A stretch of 64,000 nt of DNA from positions 62,001 through 126,000 of the forward strand of contig NZ_CANKYH010000005.1 of the NCBI RefSeq assembly GCF_947487915.1, written 5' to 3'. The notes under the pieces were generated by a model. It was not told the origin of the DNA. It was given only the letters and a program-made list of their open reading frames with translations, and ran no database searches. The stretch is from an uncultured Serinicoccus sp. (lineage in GTDB: Bacteria > Actinomycetota > Actinomycetes > Actinomycetales > Dermatophilaceae). The first letter of the stretch is position 1, and every line of letters starts with the position of its first letter. Shown piece after piece: positions 44,191-51,364 of this stretch. Made by a program: the position numbers and the translations under genes.

Positions 44191-45069
44191 ATGTTGACCT
44201 TTCGCCGCCTCACCAGCCTGCCGGTGCTCATCGGCGCCCTGGTGCTGGTGACGTTGCTGGTCGCGGGTCCGCTGCGGGGGCTCGACCGTTCTCTGCACGG
44301 CTTCTGGTCCGACGACCTGACGCCCCGGTGGACCGACTTCCTCGACCAGGTGCCCAACGCCGTCGCCGGTCAGGCGGTCTGCCTCCCCGTCCTGCTCGCG
44401 GTGGCATTCTTCCTGGCGTGGAAACACCGCACTTGGCGTCCTGTCATGATCGCGGCCGCCGCCGAGATCGGCTTCTACGCCGTGGTCGGCGGGCTCAAGG
44501 TCGTCCTGGCCCGCACCTCGCCGAAGGCCGACGACGTCTCGGGCCGCTTCCTCAACGGTGGAGCGGCCGAGCACGGCTGGTACGGCATCAGCTACCCCTC
44601 GGGCCACGCCTCGGAGGCCATCCTCTTCTACGGGGCCGCGGCCTACCTCATCTTCGTCTACTCCCAGCCCGACACCCGGCTGCTGCGCCGCCTCGGGTGG
44701 GCGATGGGTCTCATCACGCTGAACTCCATCGGGGTGGCCTACTACCTCGGCTACCACTGGCCCTCCGACCTGCTGGGCGGGATGCTCGTCGGCGCGGTGG
44801 TGCTGCGGGCCATCATCGACGCCGACCGGTGGATGGTCCGGCGCCGCACCGCCACCTGGTGGCGCCAGCTGGAGAAGGCACCGGCCCGCCCGCACCCCTC
44901 GGAGGCCGCCACCGCGCCGGCCGGGCCGATCGCGGCCCCGGCACGGACGCCCGCCCCCGCCGCCACGCCGCACGCGACCTCCCCGACGCGGCCGGGGCAC
45001 GGCATACCGTCGACGCAGCCCGTCTCGGGCCACCGCAGCCACCGGCGCGACCCCGAGCTCGTCCCGTAG
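44191..45069 (+). CDS. PAP2 superfamily phosphatase, membrane bound
   Basis: 292 residues. Six membrane helices carry the phosphatidic-acid-phosphatase signature: a KVVLARTSPK segment (motif C1), SYPSGHAS (C2), and GYHWPSDLLGG (C3, with catalytic His and Asp). The last ~75 residues are a Pro/Ala-rich cytoplasmic tail with no domain. The likely reaction is dephosphorylation of a lipid phosphate or undecaprenyl pyrophosphate. No Shine-Dalgarno precedes the ATG; TACGCT lies 9 nt upstream. Confidence 0.88.
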   Translation: MLTFRRLTSLPVLIGALVLVTLLVAGPLRGLDRSLHGFWSDDLTPRWTDFLDQVPNAVAGQAVCLPVLLAVAFFLAWKHRTWRPVMIAAAAEIGFYAVVGGLKVVLARTSPKADDVSGRFLNGGAAEHGWYGISYPSGHASEAILFYGAAAYLIFVYSQPDTRLLRRLGWAMGLITLNSIGVAYYLGYHWPSDLLGGMLVGAVVLRAIIDADRWMVRRRTATWWRQLEKAPARPHPSEAATAPAGPIAAPARTPAPAATPHATSPTRPGHGIPSTQPVSGHRSHRRDPELVP

Positions 45070-45081
45070 CCCCCGCCCCGC

Positions 45082-46134
45082 GTGGTCACCGATCCCCTCC
45101 CCGCCGTCGTCGTGGGCGGAGGGCAGGCCGGGCTCGCGGCCTCCTTCTACCTCCGGCGCCGCGGGGTCGAGCATCTCGTCCTCGACGCGGGTGACGCGCC
45201 CGGCGGGGCCTGGCGGCACACCTGGCCCTCACTGCGGCTGTTCTCCCCCGCGGCCTACTCCTCGCTGCCGGGCTGGCGGATGCCCCCGACGGAGGGGAGC
45301 GACAACCCCGACGCCGCCCACGTCATCGCCTACCTCGCCGCCTATGAGGACCGGTACGACCTGCCGGTCCACCGCCCGGTGCGCGTCCGCTCGGTCACCC
45401 GGCAGCACGGCCTCTTCGTGCTCGACACCGACCACGGCACCCGGCGGGCGCACGCGGTGGTCGGCGCGACGGGCACCTGGGGCCGGCCGTTCGTGCCCGC
45501 CGTGCCGGGGATCGAGGAGTTCCGCGGGGTGCAGCTGCACAGCTCGCGGTATGCCGGGCCGGCCCCGTTCGCAGGTCGGCGCGTCCTCGTCGTGGGCGGG
45601 GCCAACTCCGGCGCGCAGGTCGCGGCCGACCTCCTTCCGGTGGCGGACGTGACCTGGGCGACGCTCGGGCCCCCGCGCTACCTGCCCGACGAGGTGGACG
45701 GCCGCGAGCTCTTCCGGGTGGCCTCGGCCAGCCTGCGCGGGGAGGGCGCGGGCGTCGGCAGCCTGGGCGACATCGTGGCGGTGCCGCCGGTGCGCCGCGC
45801 CCGAGACGCCGGCGAGCTCGTCGCCACGCCGATGGTCACCCGCCTCACCTCGAGCGGTGCCGTGGCTGCGGACGGGACCGAGCACGAGCTGGACGCCGTC
45901 CTCTGGTGCACCGGCTTCCGGCCCGAGCTGTCCTGGCTCGGCGGGCTGCACGTGCCGCGGCACGACGGGCGGGTCGTCACCGACGGCGGTCCCGCCGTGC
46001 CGGACGTGCCGGGGCTGTTCCTGCTCGGCTACGGCGACTGGTGCGGCGCGGCGTCGGCCACGCTCATCGGGGTCGGCCAGTGGGCGCGCCGCGTGGCCGA
46101 AGAGATCGATGCGATGGTCGGTGGCGTCTCCTGA
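45082..46134 (+). CDS. ArsO-like flavin monooxygenase
   Basis: 350 residues with two Rossmann motifs: FAD-binding VVVGGGQAGLAASFYL at the start and NADPH-binding VLVVGGANSGAQVA around residue 165. RLFSPAAYSSLPGW near 55 is what I associate with ArsO-type monooxygenases of arsenic-resistance clusters. A metal-sensing ArsR-family regulator and a CDF-like transporter follow within 20 nt, but no arsenate reductase or ArsB/Acr3 is here, so an arsenic role is unproven. The start is a GTG. Confidence 0.8.
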   Translation: MVTDPLPAVVVGGGQAGLAASFYLRRRGVEHLVLDAGDAPGGAWRHTWPSLRLFSPAAYSSLPGWRMPPTEGSDNPDAAHVIAYLAAYEDRYDLPVHRPVRVRSVTRQHGLFVLDTDHGTRRAHAVVGATGTWGRPFVPAVPGIEEFRGVQLHSSRYAGPAPFAGRRVLVVGGANSGAQVAADLLPVADVTWATLGPPRYLPDEVDGRELFRVASASLRGEGAGVGSLGDIVAVPPVRRARDAGELVATPMVTRLTSSGAVAADGTEHELDAVLWCTGFRPELSWLGGLHVPRHDGRVVTDGGPAVPDVPGLFLLGYGDWCGAASATLIGVGQWARRVAEEIDAMVGGVS

Positions 46135-46139
46135 CCGAC

Positions 46140-46145
46140 TATCAT
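46140..46145 (+). promoter_or_regulatory. Leaderless -10 element of the CmtR-like gene
   Basis: TATCAT, six bases, ATG at 46152, immediately after the ArsO-like stop. The regulator can thus be transcribed independently. Confidence 0.5.
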
Positions 46146-46151
46146 CGGCGC

Positions 46152-46583
46152 ATGACGATGACACAGCCGGGCGTCGATGACAAGACCAGGAGCACCGGGC
46201 CCGACCCGCGCGCGGGCACCCAGCCCGACGCCACTCTCCCCCAGGCCACCGAGCCCGACGCAGCCCTGGCGGCGGCCTGCCTCTTCCACGGGCTGGCCGA
46301 CTCCTCCCGGGTGGCCATCCTGCGGCACCTGCTCGTCGGGGAGCACAACGTGCGCAGGCTCACCGAGCACCTGGGGCTGGCCCAGTCGACCGTCTCCAGC
46401 CACCTGGCCTGCCTGCGGGACTGCGGGCTCGTCACCTCGCGGCCGGTGGGCCGCTCCTCCGTCTTCAGCGTCACCGAGCCACTGCTGGTGACGTCGCTCT
46501 TCGCCGCGGCGGAGCGCGTGCTGGCGGCGACCGGCGACGCGGTCGTCCTCTGCCCCGAGACGGGCTCGGCGGCCACCCGATGA
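46152..46583 (+). CDS. ArsR/SmtB-family metal sensor of the CmtR type
   Basis: 143 residues. Winged-helix core (LADSSRVAILRHL, HLGLAQSTVSSHLACLRDCGLV) with Cys87 and Cys91 (CLRDC) in the recognition-helix region and Cys134 near the C-terminus. CmtR senses Cd/Pb with two cysteines spaced C-x3-C plus a distal cysteine, the same pattern. An unusual ~35-residue polar N-terminus precedes the core. The stop overlaps the transporter start as ATGA, so a repressor-transporter operon is expected. Confidence 0.85.
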   Translation: MTMTQPGVDDKTRSTGPDPRAGTQPDATLPQATEPDAALAAACLFHGLADSSRVAILRHLLVGEHNVRRLTEHLGLAQSTVSSHLACLRDCGLVTSRPVGRSSVFSVTEPLLVTSLFAAAERVLAATGDAVVLCPETGSAATR

Positions 46584-47257
46584 GCGCCCTGCACCTGCAG
46601 GCCCCGGCCCTCCCGGAGCGCACGCGGCGGCTCCGGCGGCGTGCCAGGGCCCTGGCGCTGACCTCGGTGCTCTACAACGTCGTCGAGGCCGCCGTCGCGA
46701 TCGCGGCGGGCCTGGTCGCCGGGTCGGTGGCGCTGCTCGGCTTCGGCCTCGACTCCGTCGTCGAGGTGAGCAGCGGACTCGTCGTGCTCTGGCAGTTCAG
46801 CCACCACCTGCCGCAGGAACGAGAGCGGACGGCGCTGCGGCTCATGGCCCTGGCGTTCTTCGCGCTCGCAGCCCTGGTCTCGTTCGAGTCCGTCCGCGCG
46901 CTGGTGGTGGGGCGCGAACCGGAGACCTCGGCGGTGGGCATCGTCCTCGCCACCGTCTCCCTCCTCGTCATGCCGGTGCTGTCCTGGGCGCAGCGCCGCA
47001 CCGGCCGCGCGCTGGGCTCCAACGCCGTCGTCGCGGACGGCACCCAGACCCTGCTGTGCACCTACCTCTCGGCCGTCCTGCTCGTGGGCCTGCTGCTCAA
47101 CGCCACCCTCGGCTGGGCGTGGGCCGACCCGCTCGCCGGTCTCGTCATCGCCGCCATCGCGCTGCGCGAGGGGGTGCTGGCCTGGCAGGGCAAGGGCTGC
47201 TGCGCGACGGTCGGCGGCGGCGGGTGCGCCTGTGACTCGGGGGCGTGCGACTGCTGA
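46580..47257 (+). CDS. CDF-like cation transporter with cysteine-rich tail
   Basis: 225 residues with six membrane helices; GFGLDSVVEVSSGLVVLW (around 53) and SNAVVADGTQTLLCTYLS (around 150) are the paired intramembrane metal-site helices of the cation diffusion facilitator fold, each with Asp. The C-terminal cytoplasmic domain of classic CDF proteins is missing and is replaced by a 22-residue Gly/Cys tail with six cysteines (GCCATV...CACDSGACDC). Efflux of Cd, Pb or Zn under CmtR-type control is the likely role. Confidence 0.85.
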   Translation: MSALHLQAPALPERTRRLRRRARALALTSVLYNVVEAAVAIAAGLVAGSVALLGFGLDSVVEVSSGLVVLWQFSHHLPQERERTALRLMALAFFALAALVSFESVRALVVGREPETSAVGIVLATVSLLVMPVLSWAQRRTGRALGSNAVVADGTQTLLCTYLSAVLLVGLLLNATLGWAWADPLAGLVIAAIALREGVLAWQGKGCCATVGGGGCACDSGACDC

Positions 47258-47264
47258 GGCCGCC

Positions 47265-47639
47265 TCAGCCCGGCCGGTCACCCGGGACGCGCAGCCTCGC
47301 CAGGTGCGCGGTCGCGACCTCGCCGACGAGGTCCAGCGGCAGCTCGGCGCCGTGCGGGAACTTCAACGTCCCCCGGCCGGCGACGTAGGGCGCCATCCGC
47401 TCGGCCAGGCCCGGGTCCCCGGAGACGTCCGGCAGGGGGTAGACGGCCACGTGCCGGGCATACCCCGCCGTGTAGCAGACCGTCCGCCCGTCGAGGGTGA
47501 AGGTGAGGATGCCGTAGGAGATCCGTTCCCCCAGCCCGTGCGCCGTGGCGTGGACCCGGGCCCGGACGGCCTCCACCCGCTCGCGCGCGGTCGGCGGCAG
47601 CGAGTCCAGGTATGCCGTGACGGCCTGACCCTGGGCCAT
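47265..47639 (-). CDS. DUF1801 (YdhG-like) protein
   Basis: 124 residues. VTAYLDSLPPTARERVEAVR at the start, ISYGILTFTLDGR and HVAVYPLP follow the DUF1801 pattern, a small alpha/beta domain of unknown function related to frataxin-like folds. The ATG is 6 nt after TACATT, and only 32 nt separate it from the divergent patatin start. Confidence 0.85.
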   Translation of the reverse strand: MAQGQAVTAYLDSLPPTARERVEAVRARVHATAHGLGERISYGILTFTLDGRTVCYTAGYARHVAVYPLPDVSGDPGLAERMAPYVAGRGTLKFPHGAELPLDLVGEVATAHLARLRVPGDRPG

Positions 47640-47645
47640 GGGGCC

Positions 47646-47651
47646 AATGTA
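47646..47651 (-). promoter_or_regulatory. Leaderless -10 element of the DUF1801 gene
   Basis: Minus-strand TACATT, six bases, ATG at 47639. The opposing element begins only 8 bp away. Confidence 0.5.
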
Positions 47652-47658
47652 GCCCTCC

Positions 47659-47664
47659 TATGCT
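47659..47664 (+). promoter_or_regulatory. Leaderless -10 element of the patatin gene
   Basis: TATGCT, seven bases, GTG at 47672. The ATG inside this hexamer (47660) is therefore unlikely to be the start. Confidence 0.5.
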
Positions 47665-47671
47665 CGGGCGT

Positions 47672-48553
47672 GTGGCTCAGACCGTGACCGACACCGCGCT
47701 GATCTTCGAGGGCGGGGGCATGCGGGCGTCCTACACCTCCGGGATGGTGGTGGCCCTGCTCGAGGCCGGCCTACACCTGCCGTGGGTGGGGGGGATCTCG
47801 GCCGGGGCCAGCAACACGTGCAACTACGTCAGCCACGACCCCTGGCGGGCCCGGCACAGCTTCACCGACTTCGCCTCCGACCCGCGCTTCGGTGACTGGC
47901 GCTCCTTCGCCCGCGGGCAGGGGTGGTTCAACGCGCAGTACATCTACGAGGAGACCTCGCTGCCGAACCAGGCGCTGCCCTTCGACTGGGGGACCTTCGC
48001 GGCCGACCCGGCGCAGGTGCGCATCGGCGCCTTCGACGCCGTGGCCGGCGAGCAGGTGTGGTGGGGGCGCGAGGAGCTGGCCACGCTGCGCGACCTCATG
48101 GTCCGGGTGCGCGCCTCCTCGACCATGCCGGTGGTCATGCCACCGGTGACCGTCGACGGGCGGGTCTACGTCGACGGGGCCCTGGGCAGCTCGGCGGGGA
48201 TCGCGCTGGACGCCGCCCGCGCCGACGGCTACGAGAAGTTCCTCGTCGTGCTCACCCAGGAGCGGGGCTATCGCAAGAGCGGGCAGCGCGGCGACTGGTA
48301 CCTCCGGCGCCACTTCCGCCGCTACCCCGCGATCCCGGAGGCGCTGGCGGCGCGACCCGCCCGCTACAACGCGGTGCGCGAGGAGCTGTTCGACCTCGAG
48401 GCCAGCGGCGCTGCCTATCTCTTCGTGCCCGAGCGGATGCCCGTCGGCAACGGGGAGCGTGACGTGGCGAAGCTGCGGGCCAGCCACGAGGCGGGGCTGG
48501 CGCAGGCGCGCCGCGAGCTGCCCGCGGTCCGCGACTTCCTCGGCATGACCTGA
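47672..48553 (+). CDS. Patatin-like phospholipase
   Basis: 293 residues. The oxyanion motif EGGGMRASYTSGM (around 15-27), the nucleophile elbow GISAGAS (around 42) and the catalytic Asp in VDGALGSS (around 168) define a patatin Ser-Asp dyad lipase of the YjjU type. It probably acts on membrane phospholipids or neutral lipids in the cytoplasm. The GTG start is inferred from a -10 element seven bases upstream; an in-frame ATG at 47660 falls inside that element. Confidence 0.9.
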   Translation: MAQTVTDTALIFEGGGMRASYTSGMVVALLEAGLHLPWVGGISAGASNTCNYVSHDPWRARHSFTDFASDPRFGDWRSFARGQGWFNAQYIYEETSLPNQALPFDWGTFAADPAQVRIGAFDAVAGEQVWWGREELATLRDLMVRVRASSTMPVVMPPVTVDGRVYVDGALGSSAGIALDAARADGYEKFLVVLTQERGYRKSGQRGDWYLRRHFRRYPAIPEALAARPARYNAVREELFDLEASGAAYLFVPERMPVGNGERDVAKLRASHEAGLAQARRELPAVRDFLGMT

Positions 48554-48568
48554 GGCGCGACCGGAGGC

Positions 48569-48640
48569 GCGTCGTGGAGGGCGTCACCCGAGAAGCGTCG
48601 TTGAGGGCGTCACCCGAGGGGCGCCGTGGACGACCCACGG
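48569..48640. repeat. 26-bp tandem repeat (about 2.5 copies) with terminal hairpin
   Basis: Units of 26 bp begin at 48569 and 48595 and share GAGGGCGTCACCCGAG; a truncated third unit runs into CCGTGG/CCACGG at 48623-48639, a small hairpin. The block fills the gap between the convergent patatin and alpha/beta-hydrolase genes. Confidence 0.6.
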
Positions 48641-48648
48641 AGACAGGC

Positions 48649-49305
48649 TCAGGCGTCGAGGAAGTCGCGCAGCAGCTCGACGAGCGCCCGGGGCGCCTCC
48701 TCGTTGAGGGCGTGCCCGGCACCCTCGACGATCCGCAGCCGCGCGGAGGGTATGCCCTCGGCCAGCGCCCGCGAACCCGGCTGGTTCACCTTGTCCTTGG
48801 CTCCGACGAGCACCAGGGTCTGCGCCTGGACCCGCTCGAGGGCCTGCGTCAGGTCGGCCGAGCGGGTGACCTCCAGCGCCTGGAGCAGCCGCTCCTTGGA
48901 CACCCCCGAGTCGGCCAGACGTGAGGCCGGCACCAGCCGGAGCGCCGCCGACTGCGCCCGCATCGCCAGGCGGGGCGGTCGCACCTGCCCGGCGACCAGC
49001 ACCAGGCGGCGCACCCGCTCGGGGAAGTCGGCCGCCAGCCGGGTGGCGACCATCGCCCCGTAGGACACGCCGCACACGTCGACCTGCTGCATACCCTCAA
49101 GCATGAGCTGCTGGTCGAGCGCCGCCGCGGCGTCGCTCAGGCCGAGCAGCTGCGTCTCGGTCGGGCGCAGACCGGGCACCCAGGGGGTGAGGATCCGGCG
49201 GCTGCCGTAGAGCGGGACGACGACGTCCTCCCACGCCATCGGCGCCTGGCCCACGCCGTGGAGCAGCACGAGCGGGGTGGCCGCCGCGGCCTCGGCGCCG
49301 CTCAC
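48649..49305 (-). CDS. Alpha/beta hydrolase
   Basis: 218 residues, compact alpha/beta hydrolase: oxyanion motif LLHGVGQAPMAW, nucleophile elbow CGVSYGAMVA (around 92), catalytic Asp region LVLVGAKDKVN and catalytic His in GAGHALNEE. Substrate unknown. The GTG start overlaps the stop of the upstream VOC gene (GTGA), so the two are coupled. Confidence 0.88.
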   Translation of the reverse strand: MSGAEAAAATPLVLLHGVGQAPMAWEDVVVPLYGSRRILTPWVPGLRPTETQLLGLSDAAAALDQQLMLEGMQQVDVCGVSYGAMVATRLAADFPERVRRLVLVAGQVRPPRLAMRAQSAALRLVPASRLADSGVSKERLLQALEVTRSADLTQALERVQAQTLVLVGAKDKVNQPGSRALAEGIPSARLRIVEGAGHALNEEAPRALVELLRDFLDA

Positions 49306-49874
49306 CGGCCGCCCTCGTCCTCGACGCCGGGCGGCACACCCTCGTCCTCGGCCTCGCGACCGTCCGCGCCGGCGCCCTGGGCGCCCTGGGCCGCCTGGTG
49401 GCCACCTGCGCCGGCGTCCTCGTCGCGGGGGTCGCCGCGGGGGTCGTCGCAGTCGTCCCGGCCGAGCTCGGCGTCGGGCGCGGAGTCGAAGCCGTGCTCG
49501 CCCTCCCCCTCGGTCCTCGGCTCCACCTCCTCGCCACCGTCGTGCGGGTCGCTGACGCAGAACTCGTTGCCCGCGGGGTCGACCATGACCGTCCAGCCGA
49601 AGCCGTCGACGTCGTGGGTCCGCACCACGTCGGCCCCCAGCTCGACGAGGCGGGCGACCTCGGGGGCCCGGTCGCCGCCGGCGAGGTCCAGGTGCAGGCG
49701 GTTCTTGCCGGGCTGGACGCTCTCGACCCGCTGCAGCCCGATCGCGGGGGTACCGGCGAGGACGACGAAGTCGCCCCAGTCGGCCGCGACCTCGGTCTGC
49801 AGCGCGCGGGTCCAGAACTCCGCCAGGGCCTGCGGGTCGTCGCAGTCGATCGTCACCATGGTCACCGCCAGCAT
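49302..49874 (-). CDS. VOC/glyoxalase-like protein with acidic low-complexity tail
   Basis: 190 residues. The first ~118 residues form a glyoxalase-like (VOC) domain: VTIDCDDPQALAEFWTRAL, NRLHLDLAGGD and FGWTVMVDPAGNEFCV. The last ~70 are almost all Glu, Asp, Gly, Arg and Ala without hydrophobic positions, so they are probably disordered. Such tails are unusual for this family, and the tail ends inside the start of the coupled hydrolase gene, so it may have arisen by stop-codon loss. Confidence 0.82.
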   Translation of the reverse strand: MLAVTMVTIDCDDPQALAEFWTRALQTEVAADWGDFVVLAGTPAIGLQRVESVQPGKNRLHLDLAGGDRAPEVARLVELGADVVRTHDVDGFGWTVMVDPAGNEFCVSDPHDGGEEVEPRTEGEGEHGFDSAPDAELGRDDCDDPRGDPRDEDAGAGGHQAAQGAQGAGADGREAEDEGVPPGVEDEGGR

Positions 49875-49970
49875 GGCCCCATGGTGTCAGGTGCGGCTGC
49901 CCCGCACGGAATGCGCCGACCCCGCTCCCGGTTGACCCCGAGGACAGCACCCCCGAGCAAAGGACGACGT

Positions 49971-50411
49971 ATGCCCACGCGCACCGCACGCACCGACTGG
50001 ACCGGCTCCCTGCAGGACGGCTCGGGCAAGGTGGAGCTCAGCAGCTCCAAGGTCGGCACCTACGACGTGTCCTTCCCGTCCCGAGCGGCCGACGACGCCG
50101 CCGGCACGACCTCCCCCGAGGAGCTCATCGCCGCCGCCCACTCCTCCTGCTACGCGATGCAGCTGTCGAACCTGCTCGCCGAGGCCGGTGGCACCCCCCG
50201 GGCCCTCGAGGTGAAGGCCGACGTCTCGCTCGGCGAGGACCCGGCCGGCGGCTTCCGGCTGACCGGCATCGCCCTCACCGTGCGCGGCGAGGTGGACAGC
50301 CTGGACGAGGAGGCCTTCGTCAAGGCCGCCGAGGACGCCAAGGCCAGCTGCCCCGTGAGCAAGGCCCTCACCGGCGTCGAGATCACGCTGGACGCCGCGC
50401 TGGAGGCCTGA
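49971..50411 (+). CDS. osmC: OsmC-family peroxiredoxin
   Basis: 146 residues. The redox cysteines Cys60 (AAHSSCYAMQL) and Cys127 (KASCPVSKAL) are where OsmC/Ohr proteins have them, and the start ARTDWTGSLQDGSGKVEL favours OsmC over Ohr. It reduces organic hydroperoxides using dihydrolipoyl or thiol donors. The ATG lies within a GTATGCC motif; a weak AAAGGACGA ribosome-binding site precedes it. Confidence 0.93.
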   Translation: MPTRTARTDWTGSLQDGSGKVELSSSKVGTYDVSFPSRAADDAAGTTSPEELIAAAHSSCYAMQLSNLLAEAGGTPRALEVKADVSLGEDPAGGFRLTGIALTVRGEVDSLDEEAFVKAAEDAKASCPVSKALTGVEITLDAALEA

Positions 50412-50443
50412 GCCGCACGCAGCCACCGAGCACGTCGGCTGGA

Positions 50444-50510
50444 GCGTTCACGTGAACGCCTGGGCCGACGACACGCCCGTACCGACCGGCCCAGGCGTTC
50501 ACCTGAACGC
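50444..50510. terminator. Large compound palindrome between osmC and the enoyl-CoA hydratase
   Basis: Arms of 24 nt (50444-50467 and 50487-50510) pair with one mismatch. Each arm itself contains a palindrome (GCGTTCACGTGAACGC and GCGTTCACCTGAACGC). The loop is 19 nt. It lies 33 nt past the osmC stop and is probably a terminator; the structure can alternatively fold as two separate small hairpins. Confidence 0.6.
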
Positions 50511-50543
50511 CTGGGCCGGTCTGTGTCTGCGATGCTCGCGGGT

Positions 50544-51344
50544 ATGCCTCCGCCCCCGCCCCACCAGCACGTCCGGGTCTCCCGGCGACCCGACGGCGTC
50601 GCCCACGTCGTCCTGGACCGTCCGGACAAGCTCAACGCCCTCACGCTGCCGATGCTCGACGAGCTGGTCCGCACCGCGCGGGGCCTGCGTCGCGACGACA
50701 CCGTCCGGGCGGTGGTCCTCACCGGCGAGGGGGACGCGTTCTGCGCGGGGCTGGACCTGCGGGCGGCGCTCGGTGACCCGGTCGGCATCGGCACCCGCTT
50801 CGTGCCGCGACCGTGGCGCGGCACCAACGTCTTCCAGGAGGCGTGCTGGGCGTGGCGCCGGTTGCCCGTCCCCGTGGTGGCCGCGGTGCACGGGCACTGC
50901 CTGGGCGCCGGGATCCAGCTCGCCCTCGGCGCCGACCTGCGCACCACCACCCCCGACGCGTCGTGGTCGGTCCGCGAGGTGCGGTGGGGGCTCGTCCCGG
51001 ACATGACCGGGACGCGTTCGCTGGCCGAGCTGGTCGGCCTCGACGTCGCCCAGGAGCTCACCCTCACCGGGCGCCTGGTGCCCGGATCGCAGGCGAGAGA
51101 GCTCGGCCTGGCCACCCGGGTCGGGGCCGACCCGGTCGCTCTCGCGCACGAGCTCATCGCCCCCATGCTCGAGCACGACCCCCGGGCGCTGGCGGCGGCC
51201 AAGGGGTTGTTGCGGCATACCTGGACCTCCGGACCCCGCGCCACCTTCGCGCGGGAGCGTCGCGCCCAGGTCGCGCTGCTGCGCCGCCTCGCCGTCCGCA
51301 GCGCCCGCGGCGACGTCCCGGGTCGGCGCGCGCCCACCCGGTGA
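50544..51344 (+). CDS. Enoyl-CoA hydratase/isomerase family protein
   Basis: 266 residues of the crotonase fold: VVLDRPDKLNALTLPML near residue 25, oxyanion-hole residues in FCAGLDLR (around 68) and HGHCLGAGIQLALGADLR (around 113), followed by EVRWGLVPDMTGTRSL, where one catalytic Glu position reads Asp (VPDMTG). Typical of hydratases of unassigned substrate. The ATG at 50544 lies in a GGTATGCC context. Confidence 0.88.
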   Translation: MPPPPPHQHVRVSRRPDGVAHVVLDRPDKLNALTLPMLDELVRTARGLRRDDTVRAVVLTGEGDAFCAGLDLRAALGDPVGIGTRFVPRPWRGTNVFQEACWAWRRLPVPVVAAVHGHCLGAGIQLALGADLRTTTPDASWSVREVRWGLVPDMTGTRSLAELVGLDVAQELTLTGRLVPGSQARELGLATRVGADPVALAHELIAPMLEHDPRALAAAKGLLRHTWTSGPRATFARERRAQVALLRRLAVRSARGDVPGRRAPTR

Positions 51345-51364
51345 CCCTGCGACACTGACGCACC

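Noticed and set aside
45082..47257. Complete arsenic-resistance operon
   Set aside because: No arsC, arsB/acr3 or arsM; the sensor's cysteines fit Cd/Pb better than As.
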